DNA of 64,000 nt from Palsa-744 sp963734815 (GCA_963734815.1 CAVTIH010000002.1:992001-1056000), one strand, 5' to 3'; shown: positions 16,374 through 25,461, numbered from the stretch's first letter. Translations and numbers: made by a program. The notes: generated from the sequence alone by a model not told the origin.

Positions 16374-18188
16374 TCAGCGCAGCCGCCGGTTGTAGCGGGC
16401 CATGTCGAAGAAATACAGGCGCCCGTCGGAGCTCACGAGTGGCTTGACGCCAAGCGTGCGCGACAGCGCCGGGATGAGCGCCGCCCCGCGGTGGGAGTAG
16501 CCGAACGTGTCGAGGTAAATGCCCTTGAACCCCGCCGCCGAGACCTCGGCGAGCATTTGCGCCGGCGGCTGGTGCGCGACGGTGGCCTCCCAATGGGATG
16601 GCGGGCCCTTGAGCTGCCCATAGCTCCAACGCAGATGGGTGGAGTGCAGGTACCCCACCAGCTCGGCGTAGTCGCTCATCCGGTGGACGGGGGGGTTCTC
16701 GGGAAAGGGGACGTACGGCAGCTGGAACACGCTTGCGCCGGCAGGCAGCCGATGTTCGATGGCGTGCACAAAACGGGCGTCGGTGAGGTATTCGGCGTCC
16801 TGCGTCTTGTATGGGGGAACCAGCGACGGGCTGGTCTGGTCGAGCACGCCGACGGCCAGCACCGCCGCGAGGCAGGCGGCGAAACCCCAGCGCCGCCGCC
16901 GGGAGCCGCTGCCGATGCGCCGGCCCAGCGCATCCAGCATCAGGCCCACCCCCACCAGCGCGAAGAACGCGATGAACACCGAGATGCGGTTCCAGGCGCG
17001 CAGTTGAGGGCTGACGACGTAGGCAAAGATCACTCCCAACCCACCCACCGTGCCGATCAAGAACGCCAGTCCGGCGCCGAGCGCCGCATACGCGTAGCGC
17101 GGGTCGGCAAACCGCGAGCGGTCGCCGCGCAGGCCGCGCGCGAGCAGCGCCACCACCAGGCACAGCAGCCCCAGCGTGCCAACCAGCCCGAGGCTGGCGC
17201 TGTGCCCCTCGCCGATCGGTGCGGTGGCCGTCCTCTGGTACTCCTTGGCAAGATGCCTCAGCGGCTCGATGCGGTCGCCCGCAATCGGCAGCACGAGGTC
17301 AGCGAATGACAGCGCGTACATGTCGCTTTCCTTCGGCTGGCGCTGCCCGACGGCCGGGTCGCCGCCGTGCTCGGAGGTGTAGATCAGGTTGGGCAGCCCG
17401 TTGAGAGCCAGCGTCGCGAGGATCAGCACGGCGACGACCGCCCCGCCCGCCGGCGTTCGCCAACCGCGGCCAGCGATGAGCGTCAACGCCGCCGCCAGCA
17501 GCACCAGGGCGGTGGTGAAAGCGGCGTAGTAGTTGTCCGAGGAGCCCATGATCACGCAAGCCAGCACGGTGGCGCCGGAGCGCCACGTCAGATACGCCCT
17601 GACACCGTGGCTGTGAGCGTTGCGAGTGAAGAGGGGCTCGCCGGCGAGCACCGCGATCACCAGACAGCAGCCGAGCGGGACGGTGAAATAGGAGCCCTGA
17701 AAGATGTGACTCTCGCCGTCGAAGAAGCGGTAGGGCAGCATGGAGAAAAGCACGGCACACACGATCGACGAGCCGATCGAGATCCGCAGCGCACGCAGCC
17801 CGGCGTAGGCGCACAACGCGATCAACGGGAAGCACAGCAGGAAGAAAAGGTTCTCGACGACCGCCGGATTGCCGAACGGAACCCCGATCGCCTTGATGAT
17901 CAGCAGGTAGAGGCTGTCGCCGCTGAACACCGGGTAGTCGTAGAGATGCTGTCCAGCCGGCGCACCGACGCTCGGGTTGATCAGATACCAGCCGTGTTCG
18001 AGTACCCCCTTCACCACCGCGAGGGCGAAGGTGGCGTCCCCGCCGGTGTAGAAGGGCACCCGCAGGTCGGCTTTCCACAGTTCGAGCACCACCACCCCGA
18101 TGGCGGTCGCGAGCGCCGCCGCGAAGAGACCCCCCAGCAGCTCGCGCCGCAGGCCCACCGTCCCGGGCGTGGCTTGCCGGTGGAGCAT
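16374..18188 (-). CDS. Large polytopic membrane protein, GT-C glycosyltransferase-like
   Basis: 604 residues with about 11-12 hydrophobic segments and a soluble C-terminal part (from about 470: DAEYLTDARFVHAIEHRLPA ... LYFFDMARYNRR). An early loop contains FYTGGDATFALAVVKGVLEH, with acidic residues after the first TM helix, the position of the catalytic acid in GT-C enzymes that use lipid-linked sugars. No precise family is recognised. It lies just downstream of a methyltransferase on the same strand and near the glycan operon, so a role in surface polysaccharide or glycolipid synthesis is inferred. Confidence 0.75.
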   Translation of the reverse strand: MLHRQATPGTVGLRRELLGGLFAAALATAIGVVVLELWKADLRVPFYTGGDATFALAVVKGVLEHGWYLINPSVGAPAGQHLYDYPVFSGDSLYLLIIKAIGVPFGNPAVVENLFFLLCFPLIALCAYAGLRALRISIGSSIVCAVLFSMLPYRFFDGESHIFQGSYFTVPLGCCLVIAVLAGEPLFTRNAHSHGVRAYLTWRSGATVLACVIMGSSDNYYAAFTTALVLLAAALTLIAGRGWRTPAGGAVVAVLILATLALNGLPNLIYTSEHGGDPAVGQRQPKESDMYALSFADLVLPIAGDRIEPLRHLAKEYQRTATAPIGEGHSASLGLVGTLGLLCLVVALLARGLRGDRSRFADPRYAYAALGAGLAFLIGTVGGLGVIFAYVVSPQLRAWNRISVFIAFFALVGVGLMLDALGRRIGSGSRRRRWGFAACLAAVLAVGVLDQTSPSLVPPYKTQDAEYLTDARFVHAIEHRLPAGASVFQLPYVPFPENPPVHRMSDYAELVGYLHSTHLRWSYGQLKGPPSHWEATVAHQPPAQMLAEVSAAGFKGIYLDTFGYSHRGAALIPALSRTLGVKPLVSSDGRLYFFDMARYNRRLR

Positions 18189-18291
18189 GGCGTCGGACTC
18201 TACCCCGGCGGCATCACACCCGTGCCCGCCGCAACGGCGTCACACGAAGCGAGAGAGACGAGCCGGAGACGAGCGGGAGGCTCGCGCAAGC

Positions 18292-19113
18292 TCAACCAGT
18301 AGGCGCCCTGGCAAGCACGGTGTAGCCCAGGCAGTCATCGCCACCATCGCGCAGCAGCGACGCCCTGGCCACGATCACGCACGCCGCCAGCAACGGCGAG
18401 AGCACGAGGCCACCGACACGCAAAGCCATCTTGCGCAGAGCGCCCTCCCCGTGAGGCATCAGCAGCGGCAAGATCAGCGCAATCAGCTTGTAGCAGGCGA
18501 CGGTGAGCTCGTTGCCGCGTCGATACACCTCCACCTCCGCGAACCCGCTCCCACTCAGAAGATGCACGAGACCCGAGGGGGTGAAGCGCCAATAGTCAAA
18601 TGGAACGTAGTGCCAGCGCGCCGCAAACGGCACCGTGAGGATCAGCCGCCCGCCGGGCCGCAGCGAGCGCCTCGCTTCCGCGAGGAACGCCGGTGGATCC
18701 AGGACGTGCTCGAGGGTCTCCGTGCACAGCAGCGCGTCGGCCGCCCCATCCTCCACCGGCCAGCGCTCGCCGGTGAAGTACGTCGTGTCCGGTATCTCGT
18801 AGCCGAATCGATCCTTCGCGTCAGCCGTGTCGATGCCGACGTACCGCACGCCGGCCGGCACCAGCGTGCGGTAGGGCTGCGCGCCGCAGCCGACATCCAG
18901 CAGCGTGCCGCGCACCGTCCCCAGCTCGCCGGCGAGGTCGTTCCAGATCGAGCCGGCCTGCACGTCGAACAGACGGCGGGCGCTCGTTATCGCGCGGCTG
19001 GCGGGACCCTCCGGCTGGACGAACGGCGGCGGCTGCCAGCGCTCCTCGCTCTGGCCGCCCACGTCAGTCCGATGCGGTGAGCTCGAGATGCCGCCTGTGG
19101 CTCGCCGCCGCAT
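18292..19113 (-). CDS. Class I SAM-dependent methyltransferase
   Basis: 273 residues. Motif I is LLDVGCGAQPYRTLV at about residues 69-83. Then come VGIDTADAKD (acidic end of strand 2), DALLCTETLEHVLDPPAFLA and LRPGGRLILTVPF. The C-terminal third has a hydrophobic stretch (LIALILPLLM ... VGGLVLSPLLAACVIVA) that may contact the membrane. Substrate unknown; neighbours suggest a glycan or lipid-linked sugar. The start could be any of several early codons, as the first 50 residues are poorly conserved-looking. Confidence 0.85.
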   Translation of the reverse strand: MRRRATGGISSSPHRTDVGGQSEERWQPPPFVQPEGPASRAITSARRLFDVQAGSIWNDLAGELGTVRGTLLDVGCGAQPYRTLVPAGVRYVGIDTADAKDRFGYEIPDTTYFTGERWPVEDGAADALLCTETLEHVLDPPAFLAEARRSLRPGGRLILTVPFAARWHYVPFDYWRFTPSGLVHLLSGSGFAEVEVYRRGNELTVACYKLIALILPLLMPHGEGALRKMALRVGGLVLSPLLAACVIVARASLLRDGGDDCLGYTVLARAPTG

Positions 19114-19143
19114 GTTGTCGGACTCTATCCTTGGGAGCCTACT

Positions 19144-19172
19144 TTGGCCGAGCGTAGCAGCCTTGCTACACT
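19144..19172 (+). promoter_or_regulatory. Promoter of the phd/vapC pair
   Basis: TTGGCC (19144-19149), a 17-bp spacer and TACACT (19167-19172) form a good housekeeping-type promoter. The antitoxin frame begins within 6 nt of the -10 box. Confidence 0.5.
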
Positions 19173-19178
19173 AAACGC

Positions 19179-19445
19179 CTGGCAACGACAATACCCCAGC
19201 GCGAGCTACGTAATCAGGCCGGCGCGGTACTGCGTCGCGCCGAGCGGGGTGAGCGGTTCACGATCACCGTGGACGGTCGCCCGGTGGCCGAGCTCGGACC
19301 GCTCGCAGGCGCCCGAGCGCCTGCGCCGCCGGCGAGCTTCGCGGCGCTCATCAAAGAGACCCCGGTCGATGCCGGCTTCGCCGCCGACATCCGCGCCATG
19401 CGCGAGGAAGACGAGGCCGTCGCGGTCGATCCGTGGGCGACTTGA
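19179..19445 (+). CDS. Phd/YefM-type antitoxin, no canonical start codon
   Basis: About 88 residues: TTIPQRELRNQAGAVLRRAE, GERFTITVDGRPVAELGP, then an acidic tail (AGFAADIRAMREEDEA). The PQRELRNQAG opening is typical of Phd-fold antitoxins that bind their own promoter. No ATG or GTG precedes it after the upstream TAG stop; CTG 19179 gives the expected N-terminus and lies 6 nt after the -10 box. It overlaps the toxin gene by 13 nt. A non-canonical start or a leaderless message is the simplest reading. Confidence 0.65.
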   Translation: MATTIPQRELRNQAGAVLRRAERGERFTITVDGRPVAELGPLAGARAPAPPASFAALIKETPVDAGFAADIRAMREEDEAVAVDPWAT

Positions 19446-19798
19446 CGATTCTCGTGGACACGAGCGTCGCTGCCGGTGACGTGCCGATCGAGCTTCGGGA
19501 GCCGTGGACGGTCAGCGTTGTGACGGTCGGCGAGCTGCAGGCGGGTGTGTTGCTCGCCAAGAGCGATCGGATCCGCGCGGAACGTCTCGCTCGACTGACC
19601 GCCATCGTCGGCGAGGCGCCGGTGCTGCCGATCGACCGTCACATCGCCGGTCTCTACGGCAGGCTGCGCGCCCAGACCGGGCGCAAGCCGCACAACGACC
19701 TGTGGATCGCCGCGACGGCGATCGCACACGGGCTCGTGCTCCTCACCGCCGACGAGCGCCAGGCAGCACTGCACGGCGTCGATGCAAGGCTGGCATAG
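19433..19798 (+). CDS. vapC: VapC-type PIN ribonuclease toxin
   Basis: 121 residues from GTG 19433 (or TTG 19442). The protein reads LTILVDTSVAAGDVPIEL, VSVVTVGELQAGVLLAKSD, LYGRLRAQTGRKPHNDLWIA and LVLLTADERQAAL. First Asp, conserved Glu, the HNDLWIA Asp and the TADE Asp complete the PIN active site. Partner of the Phd antitoxin. The cassette sits on the opposite strand between two glycan-related genes, consistent with insertion into that cluster. Confidence 0.85.
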   Translation: MGDLTILVDTSVAAGDVPIELREPWTVSVVTVGELQAGVLLAKSDRIRAERLARLTAIVGEAPVLPIDRHIAGLYGRLRAQTGRKPHNDLWIAATAIAHGLVLLTADERQAALHGVDARLA

Positions 19799-19802
19799 CG
19801 GA

Positions 19803-20771
19803 TCAGCGCACCGCCGGACCGCTCAGCACGCCGTAACGCTCCCACAGCCGCGGTGTCGCCCGCAGCCACGCGGCGGTGCGGGTGAGACCCTCATCGAGGC
19901 CGGTGGACGCCTGCCAGTCGAGCAGCTCGCGCGCGGCACGCGGGTCGGACACCCACACGTTGGTGTCCCACTCGCGCTGGTCCATCGTGCCCCACTCGGG
20001 CTGGGCGGCGACGCCCAGGGCGCGGCGGGCGACCTCCACCAGCTCGTCGAGACGTGTTTGGGCTCCCGAGCCAATGTTCAGGGTTGCGCCGGGGGCGCTG
20101 GGTGCGCCCCGCTGTGCCGCGCGCACCAAAGCCTCGCAGCAGTCCTCCACATACACGAAGTCGCGCGCCGTCTGCGGGCCCACCAGCGGCGGCAGCCTGC
20201 CACGCGTCGCCTCGCGCACCAGCGCCGGGATCAGCCGGCCCGGCTCCTCCCAAGGGCCGTAGATCGAATACAGCCGCAGCGTCACCGCCGGCAGGCCCTC
20301 CGCCGCGGCGAGCGCGACGAGGTGGGTGCCCGCGGCCTTCGTCACGGCGTAGTGGCTGTTGGGCTCCAACCACTCGTCCTCGCGCGGCGCGTGCGCCTTC
20401 AAACCGTACTCCGAGGATGAGCCCGCGTTGACGAACGCCTGCGCGCCGGCGGCGCGCGCGGCCTCGAGCAGCGCCGCCGTAGCGGCGACGTTCACGGCGA
20501 CCATCGCCTCGAGGTCGGTTTGCCATGAGTAGGCGCCGTGGGCCGCGAGGTGGAAGACCCACTGCGGCTTGCTCGCCGCGACGGCTTGCCTGATCGCGGC
20601 GGTGTCGCGGAGGTCGAGCTCGACCGTTTGTACCTCGGTGGCGAGCTCCGCCAGCCGCCACGGCGTTCCGCCGGGGCGCACGACGGCGATCGGGTCGTGG
20701 CCGGCGCCGGCCAGATGCCGGACGAGGTTGGCGCCGAGAAAGCCCCCGGCGCCTGTCACGAGCGCTCTCAC
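19803..20771 (-). CDS. NAD-dependent epimerase/dehydratase (nucleotide-sugar type)
   Basis: 322 residues from GTG 20771. The Rossmann motif is VTGAGGFLGANLVRHLAGAG, followed by VFHLAAHG, FVNAGSSSEYG and HYAVTKAAGTHLV (the YxxxK active site), then LRLYSIYGPWEEPGRLIP. This is an extended SDR acting on NDP-sugars, for instance as an epimerase, reductase or dehydratase. Last gene of a six-gene minus-strand operon, 8 nt after the methyltransferase stop. The exact sugar product cannot be read from the sequence. Confidence 0.9.
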   Translation of the reverse strand: MRALVTGAGGFLGANLVRHLAGAGHDPIAVVRPGGTPWRLAELATEVQTVELDLRDTAAIRQAVAASKPQWVFHLAAHGAYSWQTDLEAMVAVNVAATAALLEAARAAGAQAFVNAGSSSEYGLKAHAPREDEWLEPNSHYAVTKAAGTHLVALAAAEGLPAVTLRLYSIYGPWEEPGRLIPALVREATRGRLPPLVGPQTARDFVYVEDCCEALVRAAQRGAPSAPGATLNIGSGAQTRLDELVEVARRALGVAAQPEWGTMDQREWDTNVWVSDPRAARELLDWQASTGLDEGLTRTAAWLRATPRLWERYGVLSGPAVR

Positions 20772-20779
20772 CGCGGCGA

Positions 20780-21712
20780 TCAGCCCGGCTTGCGCGCGAT
20801 CAGGCAGAGATTCCCGAGCGGCACCGTCACCCGCAGGCGGGCGGCCGGGCCCGCGCGCAGGGCGGGCAAGAGCCGCGACTTCAGTGCGGCGGGCAGCGGT
20901 GTGAGCTGCGCGAGATAGGCGAGGCTGTAGGTGTTGCGCACGCTGCGCACCCGCGGATCGACGAAGCCCGCCTTCGCGAAGATGGCGCGCATCGTCGCGG
21001 GCGAGTACAGGTAGGTGTGCTCGATGTCGACGATCGGGCTGCGCTCGCCGAGCAGCCGCGCCGAGAAGGCGCGAACGTTGTGGTTGAAGGCAAGGATCTG
21101 CCCGCCGGGCCGCAGCACCGCCAGGCACTCCTCGAGCAGGTCCACCGGGTTGGAGATGTGGTCGAGCACCTGAAACAAACACACCGCGTCGAAGCTCTCG
21201 GGCGCAAACAGCCCACTGCGCATCACGTCCTGCACGATCGCGCCGTCGAGCTCGGGCGGGGCCTTGGCGACGGCGTCGGCGCTCGGCTCCACCCCGCGCA
21301 CCTCCCGCCAGCCCTGCCGGCGCGCCTGCGCCAGGAAGAAGCCGTTGCCGCAGCCGATCTCCAGCAGCGCGTCACGCCGCGTCGCGCGCTCCTCGAGGCT
21401 ACGCAGCGCCCGGCCGTAGGTCGCCTGGATCGAGGCCACCTCCTGGCCGTAGTCGAAGCTGCTGGACGCGTACAGCTTCGCGAGCAGCTCCTCACCCGCG
21501 ACGGGGTCCGAGCGCACGAGGCCACAGGTGTCGCAGGTGACCATCCGGTAGTGCACGCGGTCGGGCAGGCGACGGGCCGAGAACACGCGCGCGCTGAACG
21601 CCTCGGGGTCGAACGTCGCCGGCCAGCGCTCCGCGGCGCCGCCCGCGCGCTCGCAGATCGCGCAGCGGGTGGCGCACATCTCCGGCAGCTCGGTGTCGAG
21701 CGCGCCGCTCAC
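20780..21712 (-). CDS. SAM-dependent methyltransferase with N-terminal zinc-binding motif
   Basis: 310 residues. GTG 21712 overlaps the GT2 stop (GTGA). The N-terminus has two cysteine pairs (CAICERAGG and CDTCGLVRSDP, about residues 16-60). Motif I LLEIGCGNGFFLAQARRQGW and FDAVCLFQVLDHISNPVDLL follow. This layout is common in methyltransferases acting on sugars or lipid-linked intermediates in polysaccharide clusters. Position between GT2 and epimerase supports sugar methylation. The hydrophobic tail is not a clear TM helix. Confidence 0.88.
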   Translation of the reverse strand: MSGALDTELPEMCATRCAICERAGGAAERWPATFDPEAFSARVFSARRLPDRVHYRMVTCDTCGLVRSDPVAGEELLAKLYASSSFDYGQEVASIQATYGRALRSLEERATRRDALLEIGCGNGFFLAQARRQGWREVRGVEPSADAVAKAPPELDGAIVQDVMRSGLFAPESFDAVCLFQVLDHISNPVDLLEECLAVLRPGGQILAFNHNVRAFSARLLGERSPIVDIEHTYLYSPATMRAIFAKAGFVDPRVRSVRNTYSLAYLAQLTPLPAALKSRLLPALRAGPAARLRVTVPLGNLCLIARKPG

Positions 21713-22653
21713 GGCGCGGGAGCCTTGACGGGGGGGTTGAGCACGCTCTCCACCAGAAATGGCGGGCGGTGCTTGCTCTCCTCGTAGATGTGCGCCACGT
21801 AGGAGCCGATGATCGCGAGGCACAGCAGTTGGATGCCGCCGATGAACAGCATCCCGACGATCAGCGTCGTGAAACCCTTGGGCGCGAGGCTGGGGTCGGA
21901 GAAGTGCAGGATCAGCTGCGCCACCAGCGCGAGGAACGAGACGCCCACCGTCGCCAGCGCCAGCCAGGCGATCAGATCGAGCGGCACGTAGGAGAATGAG
22001 ACGATCGCGCGGCGCGCCCAGCCGAGGTTCTTGATCAGCGAGTTGGTGGTCTTGCCGAACATCCGCTCCGGTCGCACATAGGGCACTCCCACCTGGCGAT
22101 AGCCGACCCATGCGCGCAGGCCTCTGATGAAGCGGTGTGACTCGGGCAGGGCGTTCAACGCGTCGACGACACGGCGATCGAGCAAACTGAAGTCGCCCGC
22201 GTCGAGCGGGATACTGAGGTAGGAGAGTCGGCGGAACAGGCGGTAGAAGAGCTTGTAGGCCCGGCGCATAAACGCCGTCGCCTCGCGCTCCACCCGCTCG
22301 CCATACACGATGTCGAAGCCCTCCTGCCAGCGCTCGACGAACTGGGGGATCACCTCGGGCGGGTCCTGCAGGTCGCCGTCGAGCAGCACCACCGCGTCGC
22401 CGGTGGCGATCTGCATCCCACTGGTGAACGCGCTCTGCGAGCCGAAGGCACGGGTGTGGTTGACCACCACCACCTTGGGATCGCGCCCGGCAAGCTCGGC
22501 CAGCACCTCGCGCGCGTTGTCGGGGCTGCCGTCGTTGACGAAGATAATCTCGTAGTCGGCGCCGATCTCCTTGAACATCCTGCTCAGGCGCTCGTGCATG
22601 ACGGGCACCGCGGGGGCGTCGCGGTAGCAGGCAATGACGGCGCTGAGCTTCAC
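21709..22653 (-). CDS. GT2 family glycosyltransferase with two C-terminal TM helices
   Basis: 314 residues. It has the GT-A fold: VIACYRDAPAVPVMHERL, IIFVNDGSPDNAREVL, VVLLDGDLQDPPEVI (catalytic and metal-binding Asps), FSLLDRRVVDAL. Two TM segments follow (LIAWLALATVGVSFLALVAQ, LIVGMLFIGGIQLLCLAIIG) and a soluble tail. This is the polyprenyl-phosphate sugar transferase type (DPM1/GtrB/ArnC-like), which loads a sugar onto undecaprenyl or decaprenyl phosphate. It overlaps both neighbours by 4 nt. Confidence 0.93.
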   Translation of the reverse strand: MKLSAVIACYRDAPAVPVMHERLSRMFKEIGADYEIIFVNDGSPDNAREVLAELAGRDPKVVVVNHTRAFGSQSAFTSGMQIATGDAVVLLDGDLQDPPEVIPQFVERWQEGFDIVYGERVEREATAFMRRAYKLFYRLFRRLSYLSIPLDAGDFSLLDRRVVDALNALPESHRFIRGLRAWVGYRQVGVPYVRPERMFGKTTNSLIKNLGWARRAIVSFSYVPLDLIAWLALATVGVSFLALVAQLILHFSDPSLAPKGFTTLIVGMLFIGGIQLLCLAIIGSYVAHIYEESKHRPPFLVESVLNPPVKAPAP

Positions 22654-23576
22654 GCTGTGGCGGTGTCGAGCGCCGCCTGCGCGGTGGCCGCCAGCCGCTG
22701 CGCCGAGAGACCGAAGCGGTCCTCGAGAAACCGCTGGCTGCCCGTGAGCCCGCGCGGGACGGTGTCGACGCCGGCGCGGATCAGGCGGCAGTTCAAACCC
22801 TGCTCCGCGATCGTCTCCGCCACCAGCGAGCCGAGACCGCCGTTGAGGTAGTGCGTCTCCACCGAGATCGCCAGCGACACGCCTCCCAGCAGCTCGGCGA
22901 GATCCTCGACCGGCGAGGGATTGAACGTCGAGACGACCGCGACGGTCGCGGCGACGTCCTCTTCGGCGAGCAGCTCCGCCGCGCGCTGCGCCTCGCGCGC
23001 GACCGACCCGATCGCGATCAGCGCAACGTCGCCGCCGTCGCCGATCAGCTCCGCTCGGCCGGTGCGGAAGCGACCGTCGAGGCCGGACACCGGCGCACCC
23101 TGCTTGGCGATCCGGAAGTAGATCGGCCGCTCAAGGGTGCGCGTGGCTCGCACCGCCGCACGCGCCTGGGCGCTGTCGCCCGGGGCGATTACGGTGAGGT
23201 CGGGCTGAGCTCGCATCAGCGCATAGTCCTCGAGCGCGAAGTGGGTGATGCCATTGTGACCGTAGTCGAATCCGCCGCCGACGCCGACGATGCGAACCGG
23301 CAGGTTGTGGAGCACCGGGCCGTTGCGCACGAATTCGTACGGGCGCATCGTGGCGAACGTCGCGATCGAGTAGACGAAGGGCACGTACCCCGCCTCGGCG
23401 AGACCGGTGGCGATCCCCACCATGTTCTGCTCCGCCACGCCGACGTTGAAGAAGCGATCGGGAAACCGGTTGGAGAAGACGTCGAGCACCATGTAGCCAA
23501 GATCGCCCGTGAGCAGGACGATGCGCTCGTCGGACGCCGCCAGCTCGGCGAGCTCGGCGATGAAGTCGTCTCTCAT
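22650..23576 (-). CDS. Transketolase, C-terminal subunit
   Basis: 308 residues from ATG 23576. It has the pyrimidine-binding and C-terminal domains: VLLTGDLGYMVLDVF, RFFNVGVAEQNMVGIATGLA (the glutamate that activates thiamine diphosphate), VGGGFDYGHNGITHFALEDY and VSTFNPSPVEDLAELL. It pairs with the adjacent N-terminal subunit, as in split transketolases. These transfer two-carbon ketol units; in a polysaccharide operon they may supply an unusual ketose or branched sugar rather than serve central metabolism. Confidence 0.93.
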   Translation of the reverse strand: MRDDFIAELAELAASDERIVLLTGDLGYMVLDVFSNRFPDRFFNVGVAEQNMVGIATGLAEAGYVPFVYSIATFATMRPYEFVRNGPVLHNLPVRIVGVGGGFDYGHNGITHFALEDYALMRAQPDLTVIAPGDSAQARAAVRATRTLERPIYFRIAKQGAPVSGLDGRFRTGRAELIGDGGDVALIAIGSVAREAQRAAELLAEEDVAATVAVVSTFNPSPVEDLAELLGGVSLAISVETHYLNGGLGSLVAETIAEQGLNCRLIRAGVDTVPRGLTGSQRFLEDRFGLSAQRLAATAQAALDTATA

Positions 23577-24382
23577 ACGGCCGCGGCCTGGAGCTCGGAC
23601 AGCGCCTGCGTGTGCTGCTCGTCGGTCATCGGCAGATAGTGCCAGTCGATCACGTTCTGCATGAAGCTCACGCCCTTGCCGAAGGTCGTGTGGGCGATCA
23701 CGATGTGCGGCGGCTGCTCGGTGAAACCCATATCCTCGATTGTGGCTGCCAGGGCGGATGCATCGTGCCCGTCCACTTCGTGAACGTCCCACCCAAACGC
23801 GCGCCAGCGCTGCGCCGGCGCGCTTAGGTCGAGCACCTCATTGGTGTAGCCCATCGCCTGCTGCCCGTTGAGGTCCAGCACCACCACCAGATTGGAAAGG
23901 CCGTGGTGGGCGGCGAACATCGCCGCCTCCCACACCGACCCCTCGTTGAGCTCCGCGTCGCTCATCACGACGAAGACCCGGCGCGTCGATTTCTCCATGC
24001 GTGCCGCCAGCGCCGCCCCCACCGCGATCGGCAGCCCGTGACCCAGCGAGCCCGTGCAGAAGTCGACCCCGTCCAAGTCGCGCTCGGGATGCACGCCCAG
24101 CAACGTGCCGTCGGCACAGTAGGTACCGGTGCTCCCAACGGACACGTGGCCGGTCAATTCGAGCGCCGCGTAGAGGGCGAGCGCGGCGTGCCCCTTGGAG
24201 AGGACGAGGCGATCCCGACGGGAGCGATCGGCGGGCAGGTCGAGCACGCCGCCATAGAGCGCGGCGAGGATGTCGGCGATCGATAGCGCCGACCCGATGT
24301 GACCGACGTTGGCACGCTTGGACTGGTCGATGACGATCCGACGGATGTCGCCGGCAAGGGCCGCGCTGTCCACGCCGATCAC
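23573..24382 (-). CDS. Transketolase, N-terminal subunit
   Basis: 269 residues. The TPP diphosphate-binding domain shows GHIGSALSIADILAALYGGV, RLVLSKGHAALALYAALEL, FCTGSLGHGLPIAVGAALA and VVMSDAELNEGSVWEAAMFA, then NLVVVLDLNGQQAMG (the GDxx...N Mg-binding motif has SDAELNEGS ... DLNG). The stop overlaps the C-terminal subunit ATG and the start overlaps the flippase-like gene, so all are translationally coupled. Confidence 0.93.
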   Translation of the reverse strand: MIGVDSAALAGDIRRIVIDQSKRANVGHIGSALSIADILAALYGGVLDLPADRSRRDRLVLSKGHAALALYAALELTGHVSVGSTGTYCADGTLLGVHPERDLDGVDFCTGSLGHGLPIAVGAALAARMEKSTRRVFVVMSDAELNEGSVWEAAMFAAHHGLSNLVVVLDLNGQQAMGYTNEVLDLSAPAQRWRAFGWDVHEVDGHDASALAATIEDMGFTEQPPHIVIAHTTFGKGVSFMQNVIDWHYLPMTDEQHTQALSELQAAAV

Positions 24383-25461
24383 CGCTTCCCCGAGTCCAGG
24401 TGGGGCGGGTGACGCGCGTTGTAATTAAGAAGCAGGAGGCCGACGAGCACGAACGGCACGAAGCTTACTGCGTGCAACACGAGCGCAAACGGCAGGATCG
24501 AGGACTTCGGCAGCCCGTACGCTTTCAACGCCAGGATCGCGGCGCCCTCGAACACCCCGATCGCGGCGGGCGGCGAGGGCAGGATCATGCCCAAGCCGAC
24601 GGCCACCGCGACGAGCACCCCGCAGGCGAAGGGCAGCTGCAGGTGGAACGCCACCGAGACGAAGTATGCGCACGCCGCGGTGAGCATCCACGCGGCCACG
24701 GTCCAGACGAACGCCTCCAACGCCACCTCGCGGTTGCGCAACCCGCTGAGACCATGGACAAGCTCGCCCACGGTCTTCTCCAAACGCTCGCCCGAGAACA
24801 GCGAGATCCGACCGAGCGGGCGCAGCAGAAACCGCACCGGCCGCTCGCCGTAGAGCACCAAAACCACCACCGCGACGGCGATCGCGAGCGCCAGCACGAA
24901 CGCGGCGATCGCGGCCGCTTTGAACCAGCTGACGTGCGGCAACCACGGCTGCGCGACGAAGAAGATCGCCAGGATCGCCATCACGTCGTACAGCCGCTCC
25001 ACCACAACCGTGCCGACGGTCTCCACCGGAGGCACCGTGGTGCGCCGCGTGAGCACCACCACCCGCGCCGCTTCCCCGGCCCGGGCCGGCATGATGTTGT
25101 TGTAGAAGTACCCGATCATCGTCGCGTTGAGCGTGGGCCCCACCGGTGGACGCCTGCCGGGAGCGAACAGCGAGCGCCAACGCAACGCGCGCGCCACGTC
25201 ACCCAGTCCGAACGTGGCAAGAGCGGGGATCAACCACCAGTAGTCACAGCTGCGCAGCGCACGCCACACCTCGCTGAAATTGATACCGCTCAGCGCGATA
25301 TAGGAGAACGCCACCGTGACGACGATCGCCACGAGGTTGAACGCCAAGCGCGAGCGCCGGCCGGTCTTTGAATCACTACCGGCGGGACCACCGGCGGCGA
25401 GACCACCGCCGCCATCCGGATCGTGCCCAGGGGTCTGTCGCTCGCGCTCTTGCAGCAGCAT
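24379..25461 (-). CDS. Flippase-like / LPG-synthase-TM family membrane protein
   Basis: 360 residues. After a disordered Gly/Pro-rich N-terminus come about eight TM segments typical of the UPF0104/AglD C-terminal family. Signature pieces are YWWLIPALATFGLGDVARAL, MIGYFYNNIMPARAGEAARV, VVVERLYDVMAILAIFF and GMILPSPPAAIGVFEGAAIL. Such proteins accompany glycosyltransferases and may translocate lipid-linked sugars. First gene of the six-gene operon, so the promoter should lie in 25462-25540, shared divergently with the VapBC pair on the other strand. Confidence 0.88.
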   Translation of the reverse strand: MLLQERERQTPGHDPDGGGGLAAGGPAGSDSKTGRRSRLAFNLVAIVVTVAFSYIALSGINFSEVWRALRSCDYWWLIPALATFGLGDVARALRWRSLFAPGRRPPVGPTLNATMIGYFYNNIMPARAGEAARVVVLTRRTTVPPVETVGTVVVERLYDVMAILAIFFVAQPWLPHVSWFKAAAIAAFVLALAIAVAVVVLVLYGERPVRFLLRPLGRISLFSGERLEKTVGELVHGLSGLRNREVALEAFVWTVAAWMLTAACAYFVSVAFHLQLPFACGVLVAVAVGLGMILPSPPAAIGVFEGAAILALKAYGLPKSSILPFALVLHAVSFVPFVLVGLLLLNYNARHPPHLDSGKR

